64,000 nt of DNA. Source: Gyromitra esculenta. Its lineage: Eukaryota > Ascomycota > Pezizomycetes > Pezizales > Discinaceae. Made by a program: the position numbers and the translations under genes. The notes under the pieces are model-generated. The model was not told the DNA's origin, did no database searches, and saw only the letters and a list, made by a program, of their open reading frames with translations. The DNA is taken from NCBI GenBank assembly GCA_038503075.1, contig JBCAML010000003.1, forward strand, positions 3,100,001 through 3,164,000, read 5' to 3'. Of this stretch, positions 1 through 11,901 are shown piece after piece. Positions within the stretch are counted from its first letter, which is position 1, and each line of letters begins with the position of its first letter.

Positions 1-126
1 CCGGGCTCCGCTAGGGTCAAGTACTGCGAGAGCTGCGGTGGTAAGGTCCTTGATAGGGTCTTTGGAGAGGGGTCCTTTAATGGGTGGGTGAATTTTTATG
101 CGGCGCTTGGGTTCTCGAGGAACTAA
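1..126 (+). CDS. C-terminal end of an unrecognised protein (partial)
   Basis: Frame 1 is open from the window edge to a TAA at 124-126 and encodes the last 41 residues of a protein. The peptide contains a CESCGG (CxxC) motif followed by an aromatic-rich tail (GSFNGWVNFYAALGFSRN). The composition looks like a genuine C-terminus rather than random sequence. The CxxC pair could be half of a zinc site. The rest of the gene lies outside the window, so no function is proposed. Confidence 0.45.
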   Translation, partial: PGSARVKYCESCGGKVLDRVFGEGSFNGWVNFYAALGFSRN

Positions 127-631
127 GAGGGGGTTAGCGGGGGAACCAGTAGAGAATATAAGGAGGTATGGTGGTAGGGGTATAGCGCACCAACGATGAA
201 GCTCCGAGTGAACTGCGACGACTTGAAAACGTTTATCAGTGGAGTGGTGGGCTTTCTGATCGCTGAGGCCTTCATTCCCAGGGCAATTGACGTCCAGCAC
301 CAAGCCAGTGGGCGCAATGATGGTGGGCCAGACATCATGGCAGGGAGAGCCGTGGGGAGTTGACGATGTAGATGGTCTGGAGTTGATGTGGTTTGGGCGA
401 CACATCACAGGAGAAGTTGTTTGATGTTGCATGGAAACGGTTGGCGGGGTGCCAAGCAACCGGAGAGCCGCAATGCAGGGTTACGAAATGCAAAGAAGGA
501 AGTTCTCTTCAACACACCCCCACCATCCCTTATCACTCGCGGACGCAATTGGGCTGAAGCCCGTAAACAGACAGACTCTCACCCTCCGGTACCTTATCTG
601 CCTGTTAGCTTGGCCTGACAAAAAGGACGCA
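127..631. other. Intergenic, no gene seen
   Basis: This 505-bp spacer lies between the partial gene and the next plus-strand gene. Small overlapping ORFs on both strands have no recognisable content and were not called. The 3' half presumably holds the promoter of the downstream gene. Confidence 0.5.
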
Positions 632-1850
632 ATGGCTTCAACTCGGAAGGCCGTTCTACGTATCTTCGGTCTCGGGAATGCCCCACCAACACCATCAATA
701 TATCGTTCCAGCATCCAGCAACGAGCGTTCAGTGCTACTGCGACTGCGTTAAGAGTTACTGGTAATACTTCCTTCACTTGTCACCTTTCACCTTTCATTC
801 GCAAAGTAATAGAATAATAAAATAATAAAATATGTTAAATATCACTCATTGACAGGCCCCATACCAACCTTCAAGCCTACATCCAACCCCGAGCTGGACT
901 CCCTCCTCGAGACTCTCCGCAAGGACTACTTTTTCCCAATCCATCTCTCCCAGCATGACTACCGTCTCATGTACCGGAAAAGGAATCACGCCCGCCTCAT
1001 CGACGATCCTCTCACAATCGATGTCGAAGGCGAGCCTTTCACACTGACCCCCCAAGTATCCCAACCTGGCCTACCTCAACATAAATTCGTCGAGGCCCTT
1101 AAACTCATGAAGGAACCATCAGACTACGATGCTATCCCCGAGCTCATACGTGGCTTCTCTCAGATGCCCTCCCGTTCGTTAAGGATGGCCAAAATTGAGC
1201 AGATGACCCGTCACTTGAGCAAGGCAGGGAGAACAGACATTCTCATGCAGCTCGCTCGCAACGCTGAAGAGATTAAATTCTTCTTTGCGCAACCCATCGC
1301 AAGGAAATTCATGCATGCTCTTCGGAAAAAGCAATTGGAAACGTCAATGAAGAAAGTCGCCACGAAGACCCTGAAGCATGCGTCCGAGCTTCTCGAAATT
1401 GTCGGTAAACGCGAGATATGCGTTGATAAGGAAAAGCGGCTCAGCGAGGATAACGTGATCCTCGGGACAGTGCTTTCAATGTTTGCGGATACCTCCCTGA
1501 AGTACAACAACGGCGAAGACTTTGAAGGGTGTACAAAAGAACACGTGCTGAAGCTGAAGCTTGCTTGGACTGGGCCTGAAGAAGTTAAGCTGCTGAATTT
1601 TGAAGATGCTAGGAGCCCGACGAGGGCGAAGAGCTATGTGTTCCACGCCAAGAACGAGATATCCGACTGGACATCGGTGCTGGAGGGAATACTGCAGGCA
1701 AAGAGCATATTGGTAAATTCGGAGTTGTCGCCTTGGTTGGAGGAGACGAGTGAAAGTTTAGCTGGGAACATTGCATTTTGGGGCGAGTTTATTGACAGGA
1801 ACCGGCCTTTGATTTGGGGAGATGGAGTGAAGGAATCCCCGGAGGAGTAA
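632..1850 (+). CDS. Conserved mitochondrially targeted helical protein, unknown function
   Basis: Two exons, 632-761 and 856-1850, encode 374 residues. The 94-nt intron has a GTAATA donor and a CAG acceptor, and the join is in phase (VTG to PIPTFKP). The N-terminus (residues 1-40) is basic and rich in Ser, Thr, Arg and Ala with the RAFSATA pattern of a mitochondrial presequence. The remainder is predicted from composition to be mostly alpha-helical, like organellar RNA-binding or mitoribosome-associated solenoid proteins. I do not recognise a named family, so the mitochondrial location is inferred from the presequence only. The long open second exon, the phase-consistent splice and codon use all support a real gene. 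Confidence 0.8.
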
Positions 1851-2175
1851 AACTTTGGCATAGCTAGGGATTGCGTATTGGAGAGGGGAGATTTTCTGTG
1901 TATATTGTTTGTAGGGACTGTAAAAACAACCTTAAAAGTGAAATACATGTACCTATTCCCTCCTGCGGTAGAGTACATGTAGCTATTTCAACACATTCTA
2001 ATTACCTTTCTGGTAAACCTGGTATCACGTGCACCTCGCCAAGACCCACTCTCCTCAACGCACGTTGGCGCGCTAGCATCGAAGCTCCAAACGGACGTCA
2101 AGCGTCGGGCCTTCAACTCCCCTCCAGTATCCCCCTCATCCGATAATCTGCAGCAGCTCTCAAAATAAAATAAAA
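1851..2175. other. Intergenic with two TACATGTA palindromes
   Basis: This 325-bp spacer lies between two plus-strand genes. It holds perfect TACATGTA palindromes at 1944-1951 and 1974-1981, 30 bp apart. The LSM4 promoter should lie in its 3' part. Confidence 0.5.
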
Positions 2176-2829
2176 ATGGTATGTACATTCCCTGCCTTTC
2201 ATTCTATTCAGAGTTAAAAAGGGATAGCATGAAAGAAATAATGAATAGGAATTCACATCCTGACTGAGATGCGCAGCTGCCATTATCACTACTCAACACG
2301 GCACAAGGCCATCCCATGCTGGTCGAGCTCAAGAACGGCGAAACACTAAACGGACATCTCGTCAATTGCGATACGTGGATGAACTTGACGCTCAAGGAAG
2401 TGGTGCAGACTAGTCCTGTAAGTTCTTTCTTTCTTTCTTTCTCCTTTGCGCCTCTCTTGCGCTAGTTCTATCCGCGTTCTTAAGAAATGGAAATTCATTG
2501 ATTCTATAGGAAGGCGACAAGTTCTTTAGGTTAGCAGAATGTTACGTCCGCGGCAATAATGTATCTCTCTCCTCCGTCTCTCGCATCTGGTCTTAGGCCC
2601 CTTCTAACGTAACCTCTAGATCAAATATCTCCGAGTCCCCGACGAGATAATCGATCTTGTAAAAGAGACCCAAGCGCAGAACACTCGCGACAATCATGGT
2701 CAACGTGGTGGACAGGGTAGCGGTGGACGGGGCGGTTACCAGGGCCGCGGCGACCATCGCGGAGGGCGTCCTAGAGGTGGTGGAAGAGGGCGGGGTCGGG
2801 GCGGTGGGGGCGGTGGAGATCGTCAATAG
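2176..2829 (+). CDS. LSM4: LSM4, U6 snRNA-associated Sm-like protein
   Basis: Four exons (2176-2178, 2277-2417, 2510-2560, 2620-2829) encode 134 residues. The first coding exon is only the ATG, followed directly by a GTATGT donor. The protein begins [15 protein letters not shown] and contains [19 protein letters not shown], the Sm1 motif of LSM4. The Sm2 part ([16 protein letters not shown]) is completed across the third intron. The tail from about residue 90 is RGG/Gly-rich, as in other LSM4 proteins. LSM4 sits in the LSm2-8 ring (U6 snRNA, splicing) and the LSm1-7 ring (mRNA decay), and such tails are known to promote P-body assembly. Intron 2 carries a short TTCT microsatellite, and intron 3 has a clear CTAAC branch site. 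Confidence 0.97.
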
Positions 2830-3222
2830 TTACGAACAGGGTTCTGTAGGAGTTGAATTGGGTTCATAATTTTGCATGGTGTTTTTCATAATGAGCTATG
2901 GGTAATGCAAAATGTTCAACCTTTTAATATCCAGATGCTAGGTTTTGAGCAATTCACTGAGCCTAGAGATTCGTTTCTTCTAAGAAGGAATTTTTTTCCT
3001 GGTGAATTTCAAAATGCTCTGTGACTATCTGGATGCCCACTCATGTGCTATCACGAGTTATTGAGAAGGGTGTGCGGACGAATAATTTCCCAGTATCTCG
3101 TTCCATCCTCCGCTATCGATTGTTCAAAATAAGGAAGAAAAATAAAAGATATCTTCAAATTTACAGTCATAATCAGTAAGAAATCGTGTCCTCGTTCTCG
3201 CATCGTATCATATCTCCCACAC
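2830..3222. other. Convergent intergenic spacer
   Basis: This 393-bp AT-rich spacer lies between the 3' ends of LSM4 (plus) and VPS16 (minus). It should contain both polyadenylation regions. No gene is visible. Confidence 0.5.
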
Positions 3223-6143
3223 CTATTTGTTCGGCCGAAGTTGCTTAAGTAGCCGATCAATTTCCAATGCAGGCGCCCCAGTTGCCTTCATCCGCAGTAT
3301 TTCAAGCGCATTTACGTCCTTTGCTCGGAACGCCTCCTCGCCCGCCTTAACTATGAGACCGCAGCGAACCCACATATCCATCCTATCAGCCGGTGGAAGG
3401 TTCGTGCATTTAGGTATAAAGATGGAAGCAGCCTTAGTGTTACCCGCAGATAAGCACTCATTAAAAAAAGGCTTGAAACTTATAGTTAGCATTAAAGAGT
3501 TTTTTCTATCGTTGAAGTGGTTAAACAAACCTCCCATCCAATCGGACTCTTTTTAGTCCTCCCCCATTCTTCAATCTCGCCCCAATCCCTCTTTGCCACC
3601 AACGCTCTCAACTTCAACCACCAAAAACGCTTCTCCGGAATCTTAAACTCTGATTTCACTTTATTCGCCCTCGACGAATACCCCATTCTAATAAGCTTAA
3701 ATACGGTTTCATTAACAGAATCTCCCACGAATCGCTCCTGCTGCAAATCCTTCTCAAAGACTTCCTGCATATGCAATAATTTCGCCGATTCATCCAATGA
3801 CTTTGCTTCTAGCGCGTGTTCTTTCGAATCGGCGAGGAGCTTGGCCGCAAGTTTGAGCTTTTCCATTTTAATTGTCAAGTCTTTCTGTCCAATGCTTTCA
3901 CGTAGGATGACTTGAGCCCCGTCGGCACGGCGGTCGTCTTGGTAATAGAAGTCTTTGAGAAGTTCGGAATCTGTCTCCCGTGCCGAAGATTCGATCAAAG
4001 AGGATGCGACAGGGCGGTCGTTTATCATGCGGAAGAAATTCGCTAGGGGGAGTTTTTTCTTCAGGATCAAGAGTACGTAAAAAACTATATTAGGGTCAGT
4101 ATTGTTTACTGTAAGATTAGAAAGCTAGTAGCTACCGAGATCTGTATCACCGCTTTCAATGGCCTTATCGAGTGCGATCTCATCTTCTTTCATGCTTAAA
4201 AGAAGAGGCACTTGGCGGCCGGCTCGGGGTTCGAAATTCAGTAGCTGAGTAGCCAGTTTCCCTCTCCCTTCATCATAGGCTGTCCTGGCGATCTCCTCAA
4301 ATGATATACCCCGCTTCCCAGTGAGCTTCATGACCACCATACGACAGATACTGTCCTCGTCATCTTGCGACAAGCGGACCTTCATGCAAGCCCAGTGGAT
4401 ATATATCCGATCTGTTGGTAATCTCAAGTATTCTGAAACTCTTAAGGCCAGTAAATGTTGCTGCCGATTTACAAGCCTCTGTATCAGTTTTTCGGGGGTG
4501 AGACGTATGAACCTGTTTCCTATCAGCTCATTCCTAAAAACGTACGTTTTTTTAGTAAACATACTGTTCGTAGGTTATCGCCAGTCCAACTTCATAAAAT
4601 CTGACCGCGTTGAGTACTCGCAGTGTTTCACACATCTCTACGAATTGATCCGAGCTATATAACTCCAAAACGCTCTTTCCAAAGCTCGCAGCCTTGAGAA
4701 GCTGCTTTTGCCAGTGCACCGAAAATTCATGCCCAGCAGCCTTCACACAAGCATCCACGGCTTCCGGAAGCTGTGAGCGGATAAGTTGGATATTATCGTC
4801 AGCCTTTGGTGATTTTCGTTCGATTTGGTCGACCGCATCGAGAAGAATAGAAGCCGGGGAAGTTGCCCCAATCTTAAAGATATCTTCGGTTACGTCTATT
4901 GGGGAGTCGAGATTAGAAAGGGGACGAAAAAAAATTAGGGGGGCGGCGGGCGGGTTACCGGGGACCTTTTGCAGGAATTCGCATTTCTCCGTTGAAACCA
5001 TTCTTATCCCGTCCATTTCAGGAACCAGATGCACCCAGCTGTCATAGTAGTGTCTCAATGCTGCTCCCTGTGGCCCTATCATATGCACCTCGTCTTCCCA
5101 TGCCAAAACTACTGAATCGTTCCCACACCACTCCATAGCTCTCGGTAGTGCCGCAGCTCCCATTTCGGTATCGTACTCGCTCAATTTGTCCTGAAAGTCC
5201 GATTTGATAACCCAAACCTTCCCCTGAAGGGTGCATAGGGATACGTATTTCCCATTAGGTGAGACGGAAATGTGGACGAAGGGGCCGTTCTGAAGCATCT
5301 GATCTTGTACTTCAGTTGCATCGACTATAAGGATAGTAGTCCCAGTGGAAACAAAGACTTCGACATGACGGGAAAGCGTATACGACGGCGGGACAAGAGC
5401 CCATGCATGGATCGTCTCACCAGGCTGAATGAAGGGAGCAGGATCTGCAAGTAGACGAGGTCGCGGTTCGTCATAACGGGATACGGCAATTAGGCGATTG
5501 TTATTGAGGAGGGCGACAAATCCTGTAGACCAAAACCGGCACTCTTTTATGCCCACATCTTCTGCACCCTATCCCCAGTTAATACGTACTATCTATTATG
5601 AAGGGCACTATGGCGAGCATACATTCCCGAGAGAAAACTGGGTGAAATCTCCTTGGAGATCGTAGTAGCATCGGACATTACCGTCCGCAGTGATGACTAG
5701 TAGCTTTTCATCTTCCGACCACCCGAGGCCTCTTATCGAACCTTTATCCCACTACATCCCCAGAACATTAGTCTATAACATCCCCTCACACGTTACGTTG
5801 AGAAACTTAGCTGATCCGTACCGATATTTGTCGAATGAGTTTTCCAGCAGAACTGTAGATGTCTATACTTGACTTGGAACTCTGCGGGCCTCGGAGGGTT
5901 TGCAGCTGTATCTTGGATTCATCGCGATAAAGAGCTGTAATGCAAAATAGTTTCAGTATTTCCACTCGTAGAATCTATGGACGAATTAGCTGGTTTACCT
6001 AGAGCTCCACCGTAAGGTGCACCCGCGACAATATAGTCGGAAAGGTCGAAGTCGGCGTCCCACAAAGCCGAGTAGAGCAGGATCTTCCGATAGTATTTGT
6101 CCTCCACTTGCTCCCAGCCAGCGGTCGCAGAATTAGTAGCCAT
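3223..6143 (-). CDS. VPS16: VPS16, HOPS/CORVET tethering subunit
   Basis: Seven exons read from 6143 down: 6143-5999, 5934-5822, 5751-5623, 5568-4565, 4512-4136, 4084-3531 and 3471-3223. They encode about 856 residues and all joins are in phase. The N-terminal Vps16 beta-propeller region contains YYRKILLYSALW, VAGAPYGGALALYRD and a SIRGLGWSEDE repeat. The C-terminal alpha-solenoid keeps family landmarks such as HWACMKVRL, SGDTDLVFYVLLILKKK and KKSPIGWEPFFNECL, which chose the acceptors of introns 4, 5 and 6. For intron 4 a nearer acceptor would leave a 31-nt intron, while the chosen 52-nt intron restores QFIRLTPEKLIQRL. The protein bridges Vps33 to the class C core and acts in endosome-vacuole fusion. 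The length matches the family (about 800-860). Confidence 0.96.
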
Positions 6144-6678
6144 CTCGCAGTGTAACTTGATGTGGTGTGTAGAGAGGTGTAGATATCTACAGCTATCTGT
6201 AAGCTCTGTGTTGGGTGTTCGCGTTGTGGATTCCCTGTCATGACGTTGCGGCACGTGGCCACAATCGCATTGTGCTATTGTGAAACACTTTGCTCACCAC
6301 CGAACAGCCGTAATCCTGCACTGCTAAAATAGTATTCCTGTTCAATTTCGAGGCTGATGCTGTATTTCCGAAAATTACTGCGTTCCTGGGGAGCTCTATA
6401 ATATATCGTAATGCCATGTGCAGAGACGTATCATCAACTGTCACTCGACCTATTTGTTTCTTTTCTCTATTCAGAGGTTCATCCCCGTTGAATCTATTAC
6501 GATTTCCAAGGATACCTCTACTTGGACTCTTCAAGCAACCTAGCCTGGAGAAACTGGTAAAGCTCACTTGCCCTCACGCCAACGTTGACACAATTACATG
6601 TAGTGAACCAGCAATCCACAACTCGATAGATACAAGTGAGCATTATCAAAAGAAGTCCTATGTACTAACAACCACAAC
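6144..6678. other. Intergenic between TRS120 and VPS16
   Basis: This 535-bp spacer lies between two tandem minus-strand genes. It should contain the VPS16 promoter and the TRS120 3' UTR. Two minus-strand ORFs that enter VPS16 exon 1 are upstream extensions without family support. Confidence 0.5.
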
Positions 6679-9600
6679 TCACTCCAAGTCTCTCGCAACA
6701 ACCACACACATTTCCCGCGAAACCCAGGTTTTCCTTCCAATCATCTTAGAAATCAAGTCAACCGGAATCCCATCCGGACCTAGTTCGCTACCACCACTAA
6801 GATCGTCAGGACCTTCTATGATCCTGATTTCCTCCACGCTTCCACTAATCTCAAACTCCCCTCTACACAAAACAACAAATCCCATCTCCACAGTCCTCTC
6901 TTCCTGTGGTTTCAGCGGTGGTAAGCTTTGTTGTAAGAGTCCATTGAATGCAAGTCTTCTCGTTAGGTCTAGCGCAATTGTTGTTGTCTGATTCCTTAGT
7001 GCTGGAAGTAGTCGCAACAGGGGCTGGACACTTCGGTTTGTTCGGTTGGTCAGCTTTGTCGTAAGTGTCAAGAACGTATCGGTAGCAACTAGGTATTTTG
7101 AAGGCCCGATTCTCCGCATCACCGGATCCACTTCATCTCTACTGTTCTCCGGTTCTGACTCTTTAACCCCGATATTGATACCGATATCTTCCACCCTAAT
7201 TGTCTCCACCATCCTCGCACTGAGCCTGATGCCTCTAAGCTCAATATCCCCTACCCTCCCTGTCCCAATCTCTTCCCACGTCCCCCGAATATATTTTAGT
7301 ACTTCTTCTCTGTACCAAAATGCCTCCCGAGTTTGTCTCTCTTGCTCAGGGGTGACCTTTGCAGTACTAACCACGAATTGTCGTTGGTTCGCTGAGAGCG
7401 ATGGAATGGAGGCTGTTGGCCCAGGCAGGAATATTCGTCTGATAGGAAGAATGACACGCGATGTGTGGCCGGCTTGTAAAACATCTTCAGCGTGGAAAGC
7501 GCCTTCCCATCCTTCCTCGCCATCGTCGCTGATTGGGGGGGAGTCTCGAGCAAAGAGCTTAATCTTCAGTGCTTGTGGCCAAGAATTCCGAAGGTCCAAT
7601 AGCATTAAGCAGTACTCGCCCGGATCGTCTTTCACTCCCATCCGTCTAAATAGTTCTTTGAATTGCCCCTGCTGGCCCACACCCTCTTTCTCTTTCTCTT
7701 CCTCCTCCTTCTCACTATTCTGAGCGACCCCAATGAATGCCTCAAACTGCAGATCGGTACTAAATGGTACGAAGTCTACTCTTACAAGTTCGATGCTTGC
7801 GTTCACGGTGACAGTAACTGGGAAAACAACCTGCCTTGTATAAAACTTCTCATGGACCTGGCTTCTAGGCATTCCTAAGTGCCCGTAGTCTGCTTGAATA
7901 CTCCCGTGTGTTAGTCCAGGTTTCCCAAGAACCATAATCTCGAAAGTCGCTGTGCCATGACCAGGAACAAATATGCTCCTCTCAGAGTCTTGTTTCACCA
8001 CAGCTCCGTTAACCTCCTCGACCTCAGCACCAGCTTGAACTTCGGCCGCCTTTAGTCCAATATCGTTTAAGCCCTCCAATATCTTCTTCTTCTTATTGTA
8101 ATGCCACGTGAAAGCCCTTTTCTTTGCCAGCATTAACTCCAACTCATACATCTCCGCTGGACTATTTCCTTTCTCTGCAAGCGCTTGCTGTATCCTCCCC
8201 GTTGTCGAATCCCGGAAGCTAAAAACCAAGAGGTCTACATCTGTGGAGCTGAGATTGTTGAATGTGATCTCAAAAATTTTCCTTTCTCCTTCTAGGACCA
8301 TCAGAGCGCTTTGAGAGAGACTCGTAGACTTCACTACCAACAGTGGCTGAGGGTCGATGACTGTCAGGTCTAGGGACTTTGGGATCGGGTGTAGCTGAGG
8401 TGGGGGCCTTGAAGCTCGTCCGGAGGCTGATATTGTCGAGATCGGTCTGTCAGTTTTAGAATCGGCTGCTTTTAAACCGAATCTCTTGGTCTTAATATTC
8501 CTTTCCCGGTTGTCCAGACCTTCTGTGAAAATCGGAAAAGACTTTTCCCTACAACCGAATACTTTAATTCTGCACCCATTGATCTTGATGCTACCGCCAA
8601 CTTTGGGTGTTGCGTATACAGCAATTTGGTACGTTCTGAATGGGTTTATGATAACCCCCACACGCTGCACCTCAACTTCCACCCCTATAATATCCAACGT
8701 GACGCTTTCAACCTCTACATCGAACTCGAAGGGATTCTGCAACGTCACCCGAAATTCTGCTATCTCTCCCGTAACTAAGACCTGCTCCACCACCGCTGCC
8801 TCTGCTTTCTTCAAGAACGGATTATAGATGAATGGGTTTTTATCCACCTCTATAGGCGCTGAAGGTGGAGTATCTGAATCCGCATCCATCAGCTCATTTT
8901 TCGAGTGCGATATTGGCGGTCTCCACAGGCTATTTTCCACAATCTCCACATCTCGTAATAAAAATTGGTCCCAATACTCCGCCTCCACATTTGGTAGCCC
9001 GAGTTTCCTTGCTGCACCCACTGTCCTTGAAATCGTAGTAGAAAGCCGCATCTGCTCTTCTTTTGTGAGATCGTTATCGGCGGTTCGTAATAGCTGTGTT
9101 GTAAACCGAAGCACTCCTTGGAAGTCAGGTAATGCTTCACACAATGCCGTGCAGTTCCTTAGGACGTGGATCTTCAGTGCCGGCCATCCAAATGAGCGTA
9201 TGTCTTGTTCCGCAATAACTTCGGCTGTTGCTAAGGACGTCCTTATGTTTTCACCCCCTTCCCCATTATTGCCAACGGGGTCATTTTCCTTTTTCACTCC
9301 CGGAAGCACCCCATAGGCCCTGCAAAGATCTTCAAGCAGCTCCATGACACCACTCTCCGCATCACCTTCCCCCAGGTCCAACGGGGAGCCTCCTAGCGCT
9401 CCTCCGCTTATGGCGCTCAAACCAGCGGCCGGATGCACACCCACTTCCGCTGCCCCGACAACTCGAGCCTGAATTAATCCAGGAATCAATATTTTCACCA
9501 GCTCCCTAGTTACCAGTGCTTTTCGCCGTCTCGAACCTATGGCCCCAAGAACACTAGCTATCCCACTAAGCACTCGTGTCGCGTCGAGAACTGTCAGGGA

Positions 9601-11290
9601 CTCTACTGGAAACGGATACGCTTGCATTACCATTGTAGAGATCTCTGATCGAGTAGGAACACCCCTCCAGACCTTTGTTGGAGGAAGTGAGCTACCAAGA
9701 ACAATATGTGCCAGGGACTCATCGTTCAATCCACTGGTTAAATATGTCGAGGCCCTGAGTTTACTGAATCGGATCACGGTCTCTGAATAACAGATCTGCG
9801 GTATGCCCTCGGCAGCAAGGATTGAGGAACGGGTGTATTGGTTGAGAATAATTTCTAGATGTTCAGTTAGGAGGGCATGTATGCTTGCCGGAGATGTTGA
9901 GGAGCCCTCAAGTTCCCCGCCCTGACCAGGAATTGGTGTTCCCGGCTTTGACGCTGCAGGTGAGGTTTTTGACCCCTTTAAAGTCTCAACCGTGGGCAAT
10001 GGGATATGTGGCATCTGAGAGCCATCAATACGAGGAACAAATCCGAAGTTGGGGCAACAAACCTGGAAATCTACTTTCAAGTGAAGCAGAAGTATCAAAC
10101 AGATCCCAATACCCTCCAAGGCTTTCCCATACCATAGATAGTCACTACTAGATTTCGCAGCCTCAGCTCCCTCAACAAACCTGCAAATCTCCGTGCCAAT
10201 GATTAGCCTCTCTACCCTTGTCCACTACTTCAAACACACAAAAGACCAAAGCTCACTCCTTCAACGCGTCCGGGATTCTCCCAGCCAGTAAAAACAGCCC
10301 AGCCACCATAATTACTAGTCTCCCTTTCCCTTTATTTCTTGTCCTCTCGCTTGCACTTGTACTCCCAAATCCTGTCATTGTCATCCTTTTACTCGCATTT
10401 GTACCAATGCCCCCCGGCCCCAAATTTGCTCCGAGAAGACCAGCGGGCATACTCGCTCTATGATCCCTAGCTCCGTGTAGGTTTTGTTGACCCTCGGTTG
10501 ATAATGGCGATTCGATAGTCGGTAGTGCCTGAACCGATCTCGCGAAGCTACCCAGCTCCGAGAGGAGAACAGTTGTAATATCGCACATTATAGTCCGCAT
10601 AGACGTAATGCGAGATTCCCGCTTGGTTGGGACGGCGATAAAGACAGGACGCTCATCATTTGAATCTTTAGAGCGCGGTGAGGTATTCGGCGATGGTAGA
10701 ATCGACGAAGAATCGAATATGAGACACACATGGTAGAGAGCTCGTGGGTACTTGGCGAGTAATTAGAATTTGAAAGCCCCCCTCAGAAAAAAAAAACACG
10801 AAAACGACTACCTACCAGAAACTTCAGCTCCTCCAACTGTGAAGATAGTGCCTCGGAGTCATTTCCTTCTGTATGGTCTGCAATTGCAATAACTAAGAAA
10901 GTTCGTCGGTGAAGCTCGAAGTTCTCTAGATACTCGTGTTCTCGATCGAATGAGGTTGTGAGGTCGTAGACTATCTGACCACTCGGAAACCCCTGGGGAC
11001 TGAATAGTGCTGTACTCGAAGAATTAGTCTTGGGTACCTTCTTATCCCCCCCCGAAACGGTATAGATACACTCCAAGATTTCCGGGCGATAAGAGGCTGG
11101 ATAGAATAGATCGAAAATACATACTTCGATTGGGTCTTGAATCCGGTGTAACATCCCCGAGACGAACGACATTCGAGGCTTGAAGGCGCTCAACGAAGGT
11201 GAGAAACCGCGAGCGTTTTATCCGACCTAGAGGACATAGTAATGCTCGAATCCTCGATGGCGCAACGTATGAAAGAGAGTCGAGGGCCAT
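6679..11290 (-). CDS. TRS120: TRS120/TRAPPC9 (HypA-like), TRAPPII subunit
   Basis: Exons read down from 11290: 11290-11125, 11009-10816, 10750-10257, 10180-10063 and 10014-6679, giving about 1,435 residues. The N-terminus (SYVAPSRIRALLCPLGRIKR, then FVERLQASNVVRLGDVTPD) is the conserved Trs120 start. YPRALYHVCLIFD and DYLWYGKALEGIGICL fixed the acceptors of introns 2 and 3. The last 48-nt intron (10015-10062) is a multiple of three with no stop, so the unspliced form would give 1,451 residues. The long C-terminal exon holds the beta-sandwich repeats typical of the family. TRAPPII is known to activate Ypt31/Rab11 at the late Golgi; in Aspergillus the gene is called hypA. The 1,146-residue exon is uninterrupted, so the gene looks intact. 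Confidence 0.95.
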
Positions 11291-11901
11291 GATGAAAGTA
11301 TCGCTGGTTCGTCGTTTCGTCGTTATCTGCGTTGGGAGAAAGGGGGATTGCTGAGCTATTCACATCCAGACGCAGTCCTTCCAAAGAGAGAGTGATAAGA
11401 CTAGAATTTTTTGAACTTGACGAGATATTGTGGTCGTTCGCGAATGGGCATGCCGGACGCCGAGAAGGGTGAATCCGAACTGCAATTATTCCGGAGATGC
11501 CAATATATTCTAAGTTGTGCAAGGCCCGTAGTGGAGCTGTATTTGACCAGAGTTACCCTACTTTTACAGCTTCAAGACAATATATCAAGGCGAAGGCGGT
11601 ATCAGTTGAATTTATCCCATAGATGCGTAATTGAGGAACGGGAAGGGAATGTTAGGCTAAAGCGCTCTAAATATACTGGGTTGATGGTACTAATTACAAG
11701 TGGGATGGCTCTCGGGAAACTCATGATAAATAATTAAAGATCATATCCGATCACTCGGTAATAATCTTGGATGGGCGACGGGAATAGCTTATCGCGGTGT
11801 ATGGTATCGTGTCTAGATCTTACATATGGTGTGTTCGACAAAACCTTACGCACTATTTCCACGTATCCCACCCTAATCCTTTGTACTACTATTGTCATGG
11901 C
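11291..11901. other. Intergenic, no gene seen
   Basis: This 611-bp spacer lies between the TRS120 start and the end of the next minus-strand gene. It should contain the TRS120 promoter. Small ORFs in it have no recognisable content. Confidence 0.5.

Noticed and set aside
4534..4564. 31-nt intron in VPS16
   Set aside because: Too short for the splicing pattern in this genome; using the acceptor 21 nt further gives a 52-nt intron and a better family match (QFIRLTPEKL).
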